Source: Streptomyces aquilus
Lineage (GTDB): Bacteria; Actinomycetota; Actinomycetes; Streptomycetales; Streptomycetaceae
Reading direction: 5' to 3'
DNA: 64,000 nucleotides
Assembly (NCBI RefSeq): GCF_003955715.1
Contig: NZ_CP034463.1
Location: 3,100,001-3,164,000 of the forward strand
Position 1 is the stretch's first letter. Every line of letters starts with the position of its first letter. The notes under the pieces are model-generated. The model had not been told where the DNA came from. It saw nothing but the letters and a program-made list of their open reading frames with translations, and did no database searches. This document shows positions 44,001-51,880 of this stretch, one piece after another. Both the position numbers and the translations under genes were made by a program.

Positions 44001-45083
44001 ATGAGCTCGCTTAATCTCGACGACTTCTCCGATCTGATCGAGCGCCCCGACGGCGGGGTGCGCCGCGACGCCGAGGCGCGTCGTGAGCGCCAGATCGTGC
44101 CGCCCGGGTCGCTGGGCCGCCTCGACGACCTGGGTGAGTGGCTGGCCGCCGCACAGTCCGCCGTGCCGGTACGGCCCATCGAACGACCGCGGGTGGTGCT
44201 CTTCGCCGGTGACCACGGCATCGCCGAGCTCGACGTCTCGGCCCGGCCGGCGGGCAGCGCCGGGGAGTTGGTGCGCGAGGTGCTGGAGGGCGGGCGGCCG
44301 GTGTCGGTGCTCGCACGGCGGCTCGGGGTGCCGGTGCGGGTCGTCGACATGGCGCTGGACACCGACCCGGAGACGCTGCCGGAGGACGTCGTACGGCATC
44401 GGGTGCGGCGCGGCAGCGGTCGTATCGACGTCGAGGACGCGCTGACCCTGGAGGAGGCCGAGGCCGCGTTCCGGGCCGGGATGGCGGTCGCCGACGAGGA
44501 GGCCGACTCCGGTACGGATCTGGTGGTGCTCGGCGATGTGAGCGTCGGCGGGACCACGGCGGCGGGCGTGCTCATCGCCGCGCTGTGCGGGACCGACGCG
44601 TCGGTGGTGACCGGGCGGGGCGGGCTCGCGATCGACGACCTGACGTGGATGCGCAAGTGCGCGGCGATCCGGGACGCGTTGCGGCGGGCGCGGCCGGTGC
44701 TGGGCGACCAGTTGCAGCTGCTCGCGACCGTGGGCGGCGCCGACCTCGCCGCGATCACCGGGTTCCTGTTGCAGGCCGCGGTGCGGAAGCTGCCGGTGGT
44801 CCTGGACGGTGTGGTCGTCGCCGCCTGCGCGCTGGTCGGGCAGCGGATCGCCTTCCGGGCGCCGGACTGGTGGCTGGCCGCGCACGACTCCGGGGAGCCG
44901 GGGCAGGCGAAGGCGCTGGACCGGATGGCCCTTGAGCCGCTGCTCGACCACGGAGTGCGGGTGGGCGAGGGCGCCGGGGGGCTGCTGGCGCTGCCGCTGG
45001 TGCAGGCCGCGGCCGCGCTGGCGGCCGAGCTGCCGGAGAAGCCGGAGCCGGCTGTCGAGGAGGAGCCGGAGAAGGAGGAGTAG
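44001..45083 (+). CDS. cobT: Nicotinate-nucleotide--dimethylbenzimidazole phosphoribosyltransferase
   Basis: A 360-residue enzyme that makes alpha-ribazole phosphate, the lower ligand of cobalamin, from nicotinate mononucleotide and DMB. Family marks are IVPPGSLGRLDDLGEW, VLFAGDHGIAEL, the variant loop VVLGDVSVGGTTAAG, GRGGLAIDDL and the catalytic-Glu region VGEGAGGLLALP. The start ATG at 44001 fits. It lies 41 bp before the MprF-like gene in the same direction. The C-terminal tail is Glu/Pro-rich and disordered, a Streptomyces trait. Confidence 0.93.
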   Translation: MSSLNLDDFSDLIERPDGGVRRDAEARRERQIVPPGSLGRLDDLGEWLAAAQSAVPVRPIERPRVVLFAGDHGIAELDVSARPAGSAGELVREVLEGGRPVSVLARRLGVPVRVVDMALDTDPETLPEDVVRHRVRRGSGRIDVEDALTLEEAEAAFRAGMAVADEEADSGTDLVVLGDVSVGGTTAAGVLIAALCGTDASVVTGRGGLAIDDLTWMRKCAAIRDALRRARPVLGDQLQLLATVGGADLAAITGFLLQAAVRKLPVVLDGVVVAACALVGQRIAFRAPDWWLAAHDSGEPGQAKALDRMALEPLLDHGVRVGEGAGGLLALPLVQAAAALAAELPEKPEPAVEEEPEKEE

Positions 45084-45124
45084 GTCCGGCAGAACGGACA
45101 AGGGCGCCCATATGATCCACCTTC

Positions 45125-46807
45125 ATGGGATACGCCCGATTCGCCGTCTGGTACCTCCGGCTCGTCGCGTTCGTCAACTTCCTCAGTGCGGTGTGGGTGT
45201 CCCTGGGGCAGGACGTGCGGCGGCACAACCAGGAGGATCTGTTCACGCCGTACCTGCTGACCGCCGGCTTCGCCTCCGGGGTCTTCACGGCGTTCCTGGC
45301 GATCACCATGCGGCGCCGCAAGCGGGCCGCATGGCTGCTCAACCTCGGGCTGAGCGGGGCGTTCCTCGCGCTGCTGGCGTTCGCCATGGTGTTCCCGGAG
45401 ATCCGGCGGCATCCGCAGAACTGGGTGTCGCTGGGTCTGACCGCCGCCTTCACGGGCGCGCTGGTGCTCGGGCGGCGGGAGTTCTACGCCAAGGGTGACC
45501 GGGCCAACCCGAAGCTGGCCGCCGCCGTCGGCGCGGGCGGGCTGCTCGCCTCCTCGCTGCTCGCGGCACTGCTGGTGACGGTGACCAACGAGCGGCACTC
45601 CCCCTTCGCCGCCTGCTGGCGCTACGGCACCCTGCGCCTGGTCTCCATCACCGACTTCCGCTCTCCCGGCATCGCCACCCCCAACTGGGTCGACGTCACC
45701 GTCAACGGCCTCAGTACGGTGCTCCTCCTCGCCGTCCTCTACGCAGCCTTCCGCTCCCGCCGTGCCGTCGACCCGCTGACCGACGACGACGAGAAGCGGC
45801 TGCGGGAGCTGCTCGACCGGCACGGCGAGCGGGACTCGCTGGGCTACTTCGCGCTGCGCCGGGAGAAGAGCGTCGTCTGGTCGCCGAGCGGCAAGGCCGC
45901 CGTCGCCTATCGCGTCGTAGGAGGTGTGGCCCTGGCCTCCGGGGATCCGCTCGGCGACCCGGAGGCCTGGCCCGGTGCCATCGAGCCGTGGCTCGACCAG
46001 GCGCGGGCGCACGGGTGGATCCCGGCGGTGATGGGGGCGAGCGAGGAGGCGGGGACCGTGTACGCGCGGCACGGGCTCGACGCGCTGGAGCTCGGGGACG
46101 AGGCGCTGGTGGAGGTCGCCGAGTTCACCCTTGAGGGGCGGGCCATGCGGACCGTGCGGCAGGCCCACAACCGGGTGCGGCGGGCCGGGTACACGGTGCG
46201 GATCCGGCGGCACGAGGAGATCCCGGCCACGGAGATGGCCGCGCTGGTCAAGCGGGCCGACGACTGGCGGGACGGGGCCACCGAGCGCGGCTTCAGCATG
46301 GCGCTGGGGCGGCTCGGGGACGCCCGGGACGGGCGCTGTGTGATGCTCGAATGCGCGGACGGCCAGGGCGAGTTGCGGGCGCTGCTGTCGTTCGTGCCGT
46401 GGGGGCCGCACGGGCTGTCGCTCGATCTCATGCGGCGGGACCGGGACTCCGACAACGGACTGGTCGAGTTCATGGTGATCGAGCTGCTGCGGCGGGCCCG
46501 CGAGATCGGGATCACTCAGGTCTCGCTCAACTTCGCGATGTTCCGGTCGGTCTTCGAACGTGGTGGACGGCTCGGTGCGGGACCGGTGCTGCGGCTGTGG
46601 AGGTCGCTGCTCAGCTTCTTCTCGCGCTGGTGGCAGATCGAGTCCCTGTACCGCGCCAACGCCAAGTACCGGCCCATCTGGGAGCCGCGGTTCCTGCTCT
46701 TCGAGAAGAGCGCGGACCTGCCGCGCATCGGGCTCGCCTCGGCGCGCGCGGAGGGGTTCCTGGAGCTGCCGGGGCTGCACCGGACACACCTGGAGAAGCA
46801 GAGATGA
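45125..46807 (+). CDS. MprF/LysX-type aminoacyl transferase membrane protein (DUF2156)
   Basis: A 560-residue protein. The N-terminal ~225 residues have about six hydrophobic segments, fewer than full MprF, and no full flippase domain. The C-terminal ~330 residues are the DUF2156 tandem-GNAT catalytic domain (GKAAVAYRVVGGVALASGDP, MRTVRQAHNRVRRAGYTVRI, LRALLSFVPWGPHGLSLDLM). This family transfers amino acids such as lysine or alanine from aminoacyl-tRNA to phosphatidylglycerol, reducing the membrane's negative charge. The stop overlaps the next gene in an ATGA junction, so they are coupled. The amino acid donor is unknown. Confidence 0.85.
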   Translation: MGYARFAVWYLRLVAFVNFLSAVWVSLGQDVRRHNQEDLFTPYLLTAGFASGVFTAFLAITMRRRKRAAWLLNLGLSGAFLALLAFAMVFPEIRRHPQNWVSLGLTAAFTGALVLGRREFYAKGDRANPKLAAAVGAGGLLASSLLAALLVTVTNERHSPFAACWRYGTLRLVSITDFRSPGIATPNWVDVTVNGLSTVLLLAVLYAAFRSRRAVDPLTDDDEKRLRELLDRHGERDSLGYFALRREKSVVWSPSGKAAVAYRVVGGVALASGDPLGDPEAWPGAIEPWLDQARAHGWIPAVMGASEEAGTVYARHGLDALELGDEALVEVAEFTLEGRAMRTVRQAHNRVRRAGYTVRIRRHEEIPATEMAALVKRADDWRDGATERGFSMALGRLGDARDGRCVMLECADGQGELRALLSFVPWGPHGLSLDLMRRDRDSDNGLVEFMVIELLRRAREIGITQVSLNFAMFRSVFERGGRLGAGPVLRLWRSLLSFFSRWWQIESLYRANAKYRPIWEPRFLLFEKSADLPRIGLASARAEGFLELPGLHRTHLEKQR

Positions 46808-47550
46808 CGACACTCGCCCGCTGGGCCCGTACCGAATGGGGGCCGCTGTACGTCGCCGTGCGCGGGCCGCTGGTGCGGCGGCGGTGGCGGGCGGTGCCGA
46901 TGACGGTCGGGGTGGTGTGCCTGACGGCGGTGCTGCACCTCGTGCACAACCAGTCGTGGGGCTTCCGGTTCGTCGAGGACGTCGGCGCGGTACGGGCCGA
47001 GGACCCGCTGTGGCTGGCTCTGCTCCGCACTCCCCTGTCGCTGTTCGTCCCCGCCCTCGACCTGCCCGTCTGGGGCGCGCTCGCCCAGATCCTGCTGGTC
47101 TTCGGCATCGCGGAGATCTGCCTGGGCTGGTGGCGCACGCTCGTCATCGCGTACGTCGCCACGCTCGCCGGCACGCTGTACGCGCGTGTGGGCATCTGGC
47201 TGGGCCCCGACAGCCCGTTCGGTCTGCCCGCCTCGGACTCCCTGGTCGTCGACACCGGCCCGTCGGCGGCGGTGGTGGGGCTGGCCGTGTTCCTGGGGTG
47301 GCGGTACCGGGCGTACGTCACCGCGGGGGTGGTGATCGCCGCGATGGTGGTCGAGGTGGTGCTGAAGGACAACCTCGCGGGCAAGGAGCATCTGGCGGCG
47401 ATCGTGGCGGTGCTGGCGCTGTGCGGGGTGTCGGCCCTGCGGCACCGTCACCGGCGGCCGGCTTCGAGTGCGGGGTCCGGGTCGGGTTTGCCGCCGATCA
47501 GGTCCTCGAGGCGGCGCCGGGGGCCCGCCCAGCGGCGGTCGTGGCGGTAG
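46804..47550 (+). CDS. Rhomboid-like membrane protein without recognisable catalytic pair
   Basis: A 248-residue polytopic protein with about six hydrophobic segments, coupled by ATGA to the MprF-like gene. It resembles rhomboid-like actinobacterial membrane proteins (LAQILLVFGIAEICLGWW, VVDTGPSAAVVGLAVFLG); a GPSAA stretch stands where a rhomboid has GxSG, and a candidate His lies in NLAGKEHLAAIVAVLAL. Protease activity is therefore uncertain. Its last 103 bp overlap the convergent gene that starts at 48212, and the C-terminal tail is Arg/Pro/Ser-rich, so the true stop or the partner's stop may need checking. Confidence 0.7.
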   Translation: MTTLARWARTEWGPLYVAVRGPLVRRRWRAVPMTVGVVCLTAVLHLVHNQSWGFRFVEDVGAVRAEDPLWLALLRTPLSLFVPALDLPVWGALAQILLVFGIAEICLGWWRTLVIAYVATLAGTLYARVGIWLGPDSPFGLPASDSLVVDTGPSAAVVGLAVFLGWRYRAYVTAGVVIAAMVVEVVLKDNLAGKEHLAAIVAVLALCGVSALRHRHRRPASSAGSGSGLPPIRSSRRRRGPAQRRSWR

Positions 47551-48212
47551 GCGCGCAGGATGGCCTTGGCGCGGGCGCGGGGGCGACGGCGGTAGAGGCG
47601 GCGGGCCCAGGGTGAGCCGGGGCGGGCCAGGCGGACGAGCCCGATGATGCCGACGAACGGGACGACCACGCTGAAGATCGCCATCCGGGTCTTGCCCTTG
47701 AGGAGCACGCCGAGGGCGAAGAGGAAGTTGACCAGGACGGTCGAGATGACGCTGCCGCGGTCCTTGAGCTCCTCCTGGCTCATGTCGTTGACCCCGAACG
47801 GCGAGAACCCGGACAGCATGAGCCCGACCAGGGCCGCGGTGAGGACGACGACCTCGACGCTCTTCCTGCCCTCCTCCGTCCAGTAGACGTCGTCCAGGTG
47901 CAGGATCAGCGCGAACTCGTCCAGCACCAGACCGGCGCCGACCCCGAAGACCACCGCGAACACCGCCGACCCGAAGCCGTGCCGCCCGCTGGCGACCGCC
48001 CCGAAGCCGCCGAGGACCGTCAGGATCACGCCGGGCACCACGTGGTGGATGTGCACCCCGCCGGAGCTGATGTTGCCGAACGGCCCCTTGCCCGCGCGGA
48101 TGAGGCGGGTGATGACCCGGGTGACGAGGAAGGTGACGACGAACGCGGTCAGGGCCAGGAGCAGGGGCAGCTTGCCGGGTTCGACGATGTTGCGGTGCAG
48201 CCAGTGGCCCAT
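47448..48212 (-). CDS. Conserved integral membrane protein of unknown function
   Basis: A 254-residue polytopic protein with five to six hydrophobic segments. Conserved-looking hydrophilic motifs are SSGGVHIHHVVPGV, GLVLDEFALILHLDDVYW and GVNDMSQEELKDRGSV. The His pair and Asp residues near the membrane could bind metal, which is inference only. The C-terminal ~60 residues are Arg-rich and cytosolic. It overlaps the convergent rhomboid-like gene by 103 bp, an unusually long overlap. No function is recognised. Confidence 0.72.
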   Translation of the reverse strand: MGHWLHRNIVEPGKLPLLLALTAFVVTFLVTRVITRLIRAGKGPFGNISSGGVHIHHVVPGVILTVLGGFGAVASGRHGFGSAVFAVVFGVGAGLVLDEFALILHLDDVYWTEEGRKSVEVVVLTAALVGLMLSGFSPFGVNDMSQEELKDRGSVISTVLVNFLFALGVLLKGKTRMAIFSVVVPFVGIIGLVRLARPGSPWARRLYRRRPRARAKAILRAYRHDRRWAGPRRRLEDLIGGKPDPDPALEAGRR

Positions 48213-48325
48213 GGGCCCAGTTTCGGGCCAGGAGGGACGGCCTGCCCGGCGGGTGCGGCGACCGGGCTACGGGGGCCGGGGGCGGGCTGTCGGGCGGGGC
48301 CCTTGACCGGGCTACTCTTCCGGGC

Positions 48326-49102
48326 GTGTCCACGTCTGTGCAGCTCCACGGCCTTCGTTTCGCTCTCGGCACCCTGAGTGTGCTCCCCGTCCGGGTGAGC
48401 CGCTGGGACCGGGAGGCGGCGCGTGGCGGCATGCTGTGCGCCCCGCTGGTGGGTGTGGTGATCGGCGGGGTCGCGGCGGGCGTCGGGCTCGCGCTGCTGT
48501 GGCTGGGCTCGGGGGCGCTGCTCGCCGCGGTCGGCTCGGTCGCGGTACCGGCCGTACTGACCCGGGGCCTGCACCTCGACGGCATCGCCGACACCGCCGA
48601 CGGGCTCGGCAGCGGCAAGCCCGCGGAGGACGCGCTGCGGATCATGAAGCAGTCGGACATCGGGCCGTTCGGGGTGATCAGCCTCGTCTTCGTGCTGCTG
48701 GGCCAGGTGGCCGCGCTGGCACGGGCCTACGACGACTCATGGGCCCGGGGCGCGGTGGCCACCGTCGTCGCGGCGGTCGTCGCGCGGCTCGCCCTGACCC
48801 TGGCGGCCCGCGCCGGGGTGCCGGCGGCCCGGCCGGAGGGGCTGGGGGCGGCGGTGGCGGGCGTGGTGCCGGTGGGGGGTGCGGTCGGGGTCGTCGTGGC
48901 GGTGCTGGTGGCGGCGGCCGGGATCGGGCTGCTGGTCGGGAGCTACGGCCCGGTCGTCGCCGTCCTCGTCGCCCTTGCCGCCTCCGAACTGCTGCTACGG
49001 CACTGCACGCGCCGCTTCGGCGGGATCACGGGGGATGTGTTCGGCGGCCTCGCGGAGACCGCGACGACGACGGCGCTGGTCGTCCTGAGCTTCGGGGCCT
49101 AG
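48326..49102 (+). CDS. cobS: Adenosylcobinamide-GDP ribazoletransferase
   Basis: A 258-residue membrane enzyme that joins GDP-cobinamide and alpha-ribazole (or its phosphate) to give cobalamin. The conserved active-site motif is LHLDGIADTADGLGS (~residues 75-90), followed by the family's several hydrophobic segments. It starts with GTG at 48326 (VSTSVQLHG). It completes the late cobalamin set with CobU and CobT in this window, though three unrelated genes lie between. The stop overlaps the convergent GH114 gene by 4 bp. Confidence 0.93.
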   Translation: MSTSVQLHGLRFALGTLSVLPVRVSRWDREAARGGMLCAPLVGVVIGGVAAGVGLALLWLGSGALLAAVGSVAVPAVLTRGLHLDGIADTADGLGSGKPAEDALRIMKQSDIGPFGVISLVFVLLGQVAALARAYDDSWARGAVATVVAAVVARLALTLAARAGVPAARPEGLGAAVAGVVPVGGAVGVVVAVLVAAAGIGLLVGSYGPVVAVLVALAASELLLRHCTRRFGGITGDVFGGLAETATTTALVVLSFGA

Positions 49103-49875
49103 CAGGCCCGGCGCCACACCCCCAGCTCGTACTTCTTCGCCATCGAGCTCAGCTTCAGGCGGCGCGACTCCGGGCAGAAGGCGCTCGTCGGCAGCTCGTA
49201 CTCCACGTGGAACACGGCCTTGTCCGCCTTGATGAAGGGCGTGTTGGCCGCGCACTCGTCGTACTGGGCGCACTGTTCGTTGACCGCGAAGTCGAAGTCG
49301 TCCACCAGCCGCGGGATCTGGTCCAGGTCGTTCTTCAGGCCCACCGCCATGCCCCGGTCGTGCGCGAGCTTCGCGATCAGGCGGTTGTAGCGGAGCTGGT
49401 CGGAGGCGTCGAGGTCGAATCCCGTGCGGTTCTTGTAGCCGTCCATGTTGTCCGGCTCGACCGCGTCGAAGCCCTTGTCCTCGCACATGTCCATGCGGGC
49501 GGCCATGAGCGGCTCAAGGACATCGGTCTGCCGGATGTCCAGCCAGCGCTCACCCTCCCAGCCGTTGCCGCGGCCGATCACCGACTTGGGGAACTTCTTC
49601 GCGTCGGGCCGCCAGTCCTCCCAGGCGCCGGTGGACAGGTAGCAGATCACCTTGCGGTCCTCGCGGTGCAGGGCGGCCACGGTCGCCTTCGGCTGGTCGA
49701 AGCCGTCGATGTCGTAGACCGGGACGTCGACGGAGGTGTCGATCGTCTTGCCGCTCAGCTGCCACTGCCAGGCCAGACCCGGGGTCGGCTGCCAGCGGGG
49801 GCTCGGCTTGCCGTCCTGGGCCGTGGTGCAGGCGGCGAGGAGGAGGACGGGGAACAGCCAGAGAAGGCGTCTCAC
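49099..49875 (-). CDS. GH114 endo-alpha-1,4-polygalactosaminidase-like lipoprotein
   Basis: A 258-residue lipoprotein with signal and lipobox LLAAC (about residue 12) after the GTG at 49875. The body matches the GH114 family: a TIM-barrel with VICYLSTGAWEDW, FDAVEPDNMDGYKN (putative acidic catalytic region) and FAVNEQCAQYDEC. GH114 enzymes cut partly deacetylated poly-galactosamine, as in fungal Ega3 and the hydrolase domain of PelA. It is the last gene of the minus-strand polysaccharide cluster and overlaps the GH135-like gene by 4 bp (GTGA). Its 3' end overlaps cobS by 4 bp. Confidence 0.88.
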   Translation of the reverse strand: MRRLLWLFPVLLLAACTTAQDGKPSPRWQPTPGLAWQWQLSGKTIDTSVDVPVYDIDGFDQPKATVAALHREDRKVICYLSTGAWEDWRPDAKKFPKSVIGRGNGWEGERWLDIRQTDVLEPLMAARMDMCEDKGFDAVEPDNMDGYKNRTGFDLDASDQLRYNRLIAKLAHDRGMAVGLKNDLDQIPRLVDDFDFAVNEQCAQYDECAANTPFIKADKAVFHVEYELPTSAFCPESRRLKLSSMAKKYELGVWRRAC

Positions 49876-50498
49876 TGCGCGGGCTCCAGAGTGTGGGGCA
49901 ACGTACCCCAAGGATGATCACCCATACCGGGCACCCCGCAGTACAGATCCGCCCCGTGCACGGCGAGATCCGCGCCACGCGGGACGCCGTACACGAGATG
50001 GCAGAGCCGTACGTCCGTGCCGCCGCGCCACTTCGGCGGGCCCAGGTGGAGGTACGACGTCCAGGGGCCCTCGAAGGTCACGAGGACGTCGGCGATGCGG
50101 GCGTAGGCGGGGTGCGGGGCGGTTCCGTGGTTGAGGGCAAGGGTGCCTCGGACCGCTGTCGCGAGGCGGCGGTAGTACGTGAACTCGGCTTCACCTGCGG
50201 CCACTTGGTCGAGGAAGGCGCCGTCCGTGGCGTACCAGTCGCGGTGCTGGGTGAGGTCGCGGACGACGTCGGTGCGGGGGCGGTGGGCGTAGGCGGTGTC
50301 GACGTAGCCGAGGGTCCGTACGCCTGCGGCTCTGAGGCGTGCGGCCAGCTCGACGAAGGCCTCGTCGGGGCGGTCGCCGGGGCCGCTCGCCGGGTTGAGG
50401 ACGACCGCGTAGAGGTGGGGGGCCGCCGCGATGATCGCGTCCCACTCCGCGGGGCGGACGGACGGGTGCTCGTAGTACGGGAGCAGGAGGTTCGTCAT
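49872..50498 (-). CDS. Spherulin-4 family (GH135-like, Sph3-type) protein
   Basis: A 208-residue protein of the spherulation-specific family 4 type: LLPYYEHPSVRPAEWDAI, VVLNPASGPGDRPDEAFVE, VRTLGYVDTAYAHRP and FEGPWTSYL. The family includes fungal Sph3, a GH135 N-acetylgalactosaminidase of galactosaminogalactan synthesis. The expected acidic pair is D97 then Q98 here, where the fungal family has Asp-Glu (from memory), and E143 fits the third acidic residue. No signal peptide is visible, so it may stay in the cytoplasm or use another route. It overlaps its upstream and downstream genes by 4 bp each. Confidence 0.85.
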   Translation of the reverse strand: MTNLLLPYYEHPSVRPAEWDAIIAAAPHLYAVVLNPASGPGDRPDEAFVELAARLRAAGVRTLGYVDTAYAHRPRTDVVRDLTQHRDWYATDGAFLDQVAAGEAEFTYYRRLATAVRGTLALNHGTAPHPAYARIADVLVTFEGPWTSYLHLGPPKWRGGTDVRLCHLVYGVPRGADLAVHGADLYCGVPGMGDHPWGTLPHTLEPAQ

Positions 50499-51880
50499 CG
50501 GTGGGCGGTCGCCCTCCCCAACAGGGCGCAGGCGAGGGCGGCTTGGGTGGTGGCGGTGGTTGCGTACACGGTCAGGGTGATCCAGTACGGGCTGCAACAG
50601 TGCGTCAGGGACGCGAGCGTCTGGGCCAGGGCCGCCATGGAGCAGATCGCTGTCGTGGTGAGGATCGCGCCGAAGGACTGTAGGAGCAGGGCTGTCCACA
50701 GGACCGCGCCGAGGAGCAGGAGGGGGGCCGGGCTGATGCCGGTGGTGAGGGCCATGAGGAGGGTGAGGAGGTAGGCGGTCAGGTACTTCAGCAGGGTGTG
50801 GGTTGTTGTGCGGCGGAACGCTGTTGGGGTGGTGCTCGATCGTAGGGCGGTGAGGGCTGTGCTGCGGAGTCGGTACAGGAGCCATTCGGCGGGGCCCATG
50901 CTGAGGGTGAGGATGACGGCGGTGAGGTTGTCGGCGAGGGCTGCGTGGAGGACGAGGGTGCCGGTGGCGAGGCCGAACACGGCGTAGGGGAAAGAGCCGG
51001 AAAGACGGGGGCCTCGCGCTGTTGGTTGGTTGCGGGCGGGTGCGGGCTGGTCGCGCAGTTCCCCGCGCCCCTGACGGGCGTTGCCCTCACGCGTGACTTC
51101 ACGTGCTGCCAGGGCTGTCACCGCGAGCAGCGAGCCCAGGAGCAGCGTCAGTCTCGCTGCGTCCGGGACGGGGTGGAGCAGGGTCAGGATCGCTCCCGCC
51201 GCCATGGGCAACAGGGCGCACAACAATGCTCGTTCGCGGCTCAGTACCAGCAGGATCGTCGATGCCCCCATGTACACGGCCTGTCCCGCCGCGAAGGCCG
51301 CGGCCTCGTCTGCCGCGCCTGACACCAGCAATGCCACCACGGCGCCCAGCACCACCCCCGTCGGCGCCCCCAGCAGCAGGCTCCGCCTCGCCGCCCTCCC
51401 GTCCCCCAAGCCCAGCCAGGTGTACGCCCTGTGGGCCAGGCCCTGGTTCCAGGCCCAGCCGGTCAGGGCGCCGGCCAGGAGCGGGAGCGGGGCTGCGGCG
51501 GCCAGTACGTAGGCGAAGCCCGGGAGGGCGAAGAGGGCTCCTCGGAGCAGGCAGGACAGCAGGCCGACCCGCCACGGGTCGTGGGGTGGGGTCTCCGGCT
51601 CCGGGTGGCGGCGGCCGACGCGTTCGTAGAGTTCCTCGGCCAGCGCGAAGGAGTTCTTCACGCCGTACCGCTCGCGTATCTGGTCGTCCGACAGGCCGTC
51701 GGACTCCAGGAGCGCGGCGATCTCGTCGGGGTGGACCGCCGCCGCCACGAAGTCGTCGAGGCGGGCGGCGAGTTCGTCGACGGGGTCGGGGCCGGCCCAG
51801 CTGGGAGTGGTGCGCTGCTTGGGGATCGCGGGGAAGGTGTCGGGGCGGGCGCCGGGCGGCAGCCAGAGGGAGCCGCTCAC
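50495..51880 (-). CDS. Polytopic membrane protein of the galactosaminoglycan-type cluster
   Basis: A 461-residue protein. The first ~115 residues are soluble and include helical segments (AARLDDFVAAAVHPDEIAAL, ERYGVKNSFALAEELYERVG); then about ten hydrophobic segments follow. It overlaps the GT4 gene upstream and the spherulin-like gene downstream by 4 bp, so it is a cluster member and probably the exporter or synthase membrane part. I cannot align it with PelG by eye. A copy of the dispersed repeat (51041-51073) lies in frame at the boundary between membrane segments, encoding RQGRGELRDQPAPARNQ. Confidence 0.75.
   Translation of the reverse strand: MSGSLWLPPGARPDTFPAIPKQRTTPSWAGPDPVDELAARLDDFVAAAVHPDEIAALLESDGLSDDQIRERYGVKNSFALAEELYERVGRRHPEPETPPHDPWRVGLLSCLLRGALFALPGFAYVLAAAAPLPLLAGALTGWAWNQGLAHRAYTWLGLGDGRAARRSLLLGAPTGVVLGAVVALLVSGAADEAAAFAAGQAVYMGASTILLVLSRERALLCALLPMAAGAILTLLHPVPDAARLTLLLGSLLAVTALAAREVTREGNARQGRGELRDQPAPARNQPTARGPRLSGSFPYAVFGLATGTLVLHAALADNLTAVILTLSMGPAEWLLYRLRSTALTALRSSTTPTAFRRTTTHTLLKYLTAYLLTLLMALTTGISPAPLLLLGAVLWTALLLQSFGAILTTTAICSMAALAQTLASLTHCCSPYWITLTVYATTATTQAALACALLGRATAHR
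51041..51073 (+). repeat. Dispersed repeat copy B, inside a coding gene
   Basis: The core gcgcagttccccgcgcccct lies at 51053-51072, preceded by tgcgggctggtc, as in the intergenic copies. Here it sits inside the minus-strand membrane-protein gene (50495-51880) and keeps the frame open, adding a short Arg/Gln/Ala/Pro-rich stretch between membrane segments. Confidence 0.85.

Noticed and set aside
42278..46813. 1511-residue minus-strand frame across cobU, cobT and the MprF-like gene
   Set aside because: A GC-bias artefact with Arg/Pro/Ala composition; the opposite-strand genes are well supported by motifs.
50495..51880. Call of the membrane protein as PelG
   Set aside because: Only gene context and helix count fit. 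The N-terminal soluble domain and helices do not match PelG by eye, so I left it unnamed.
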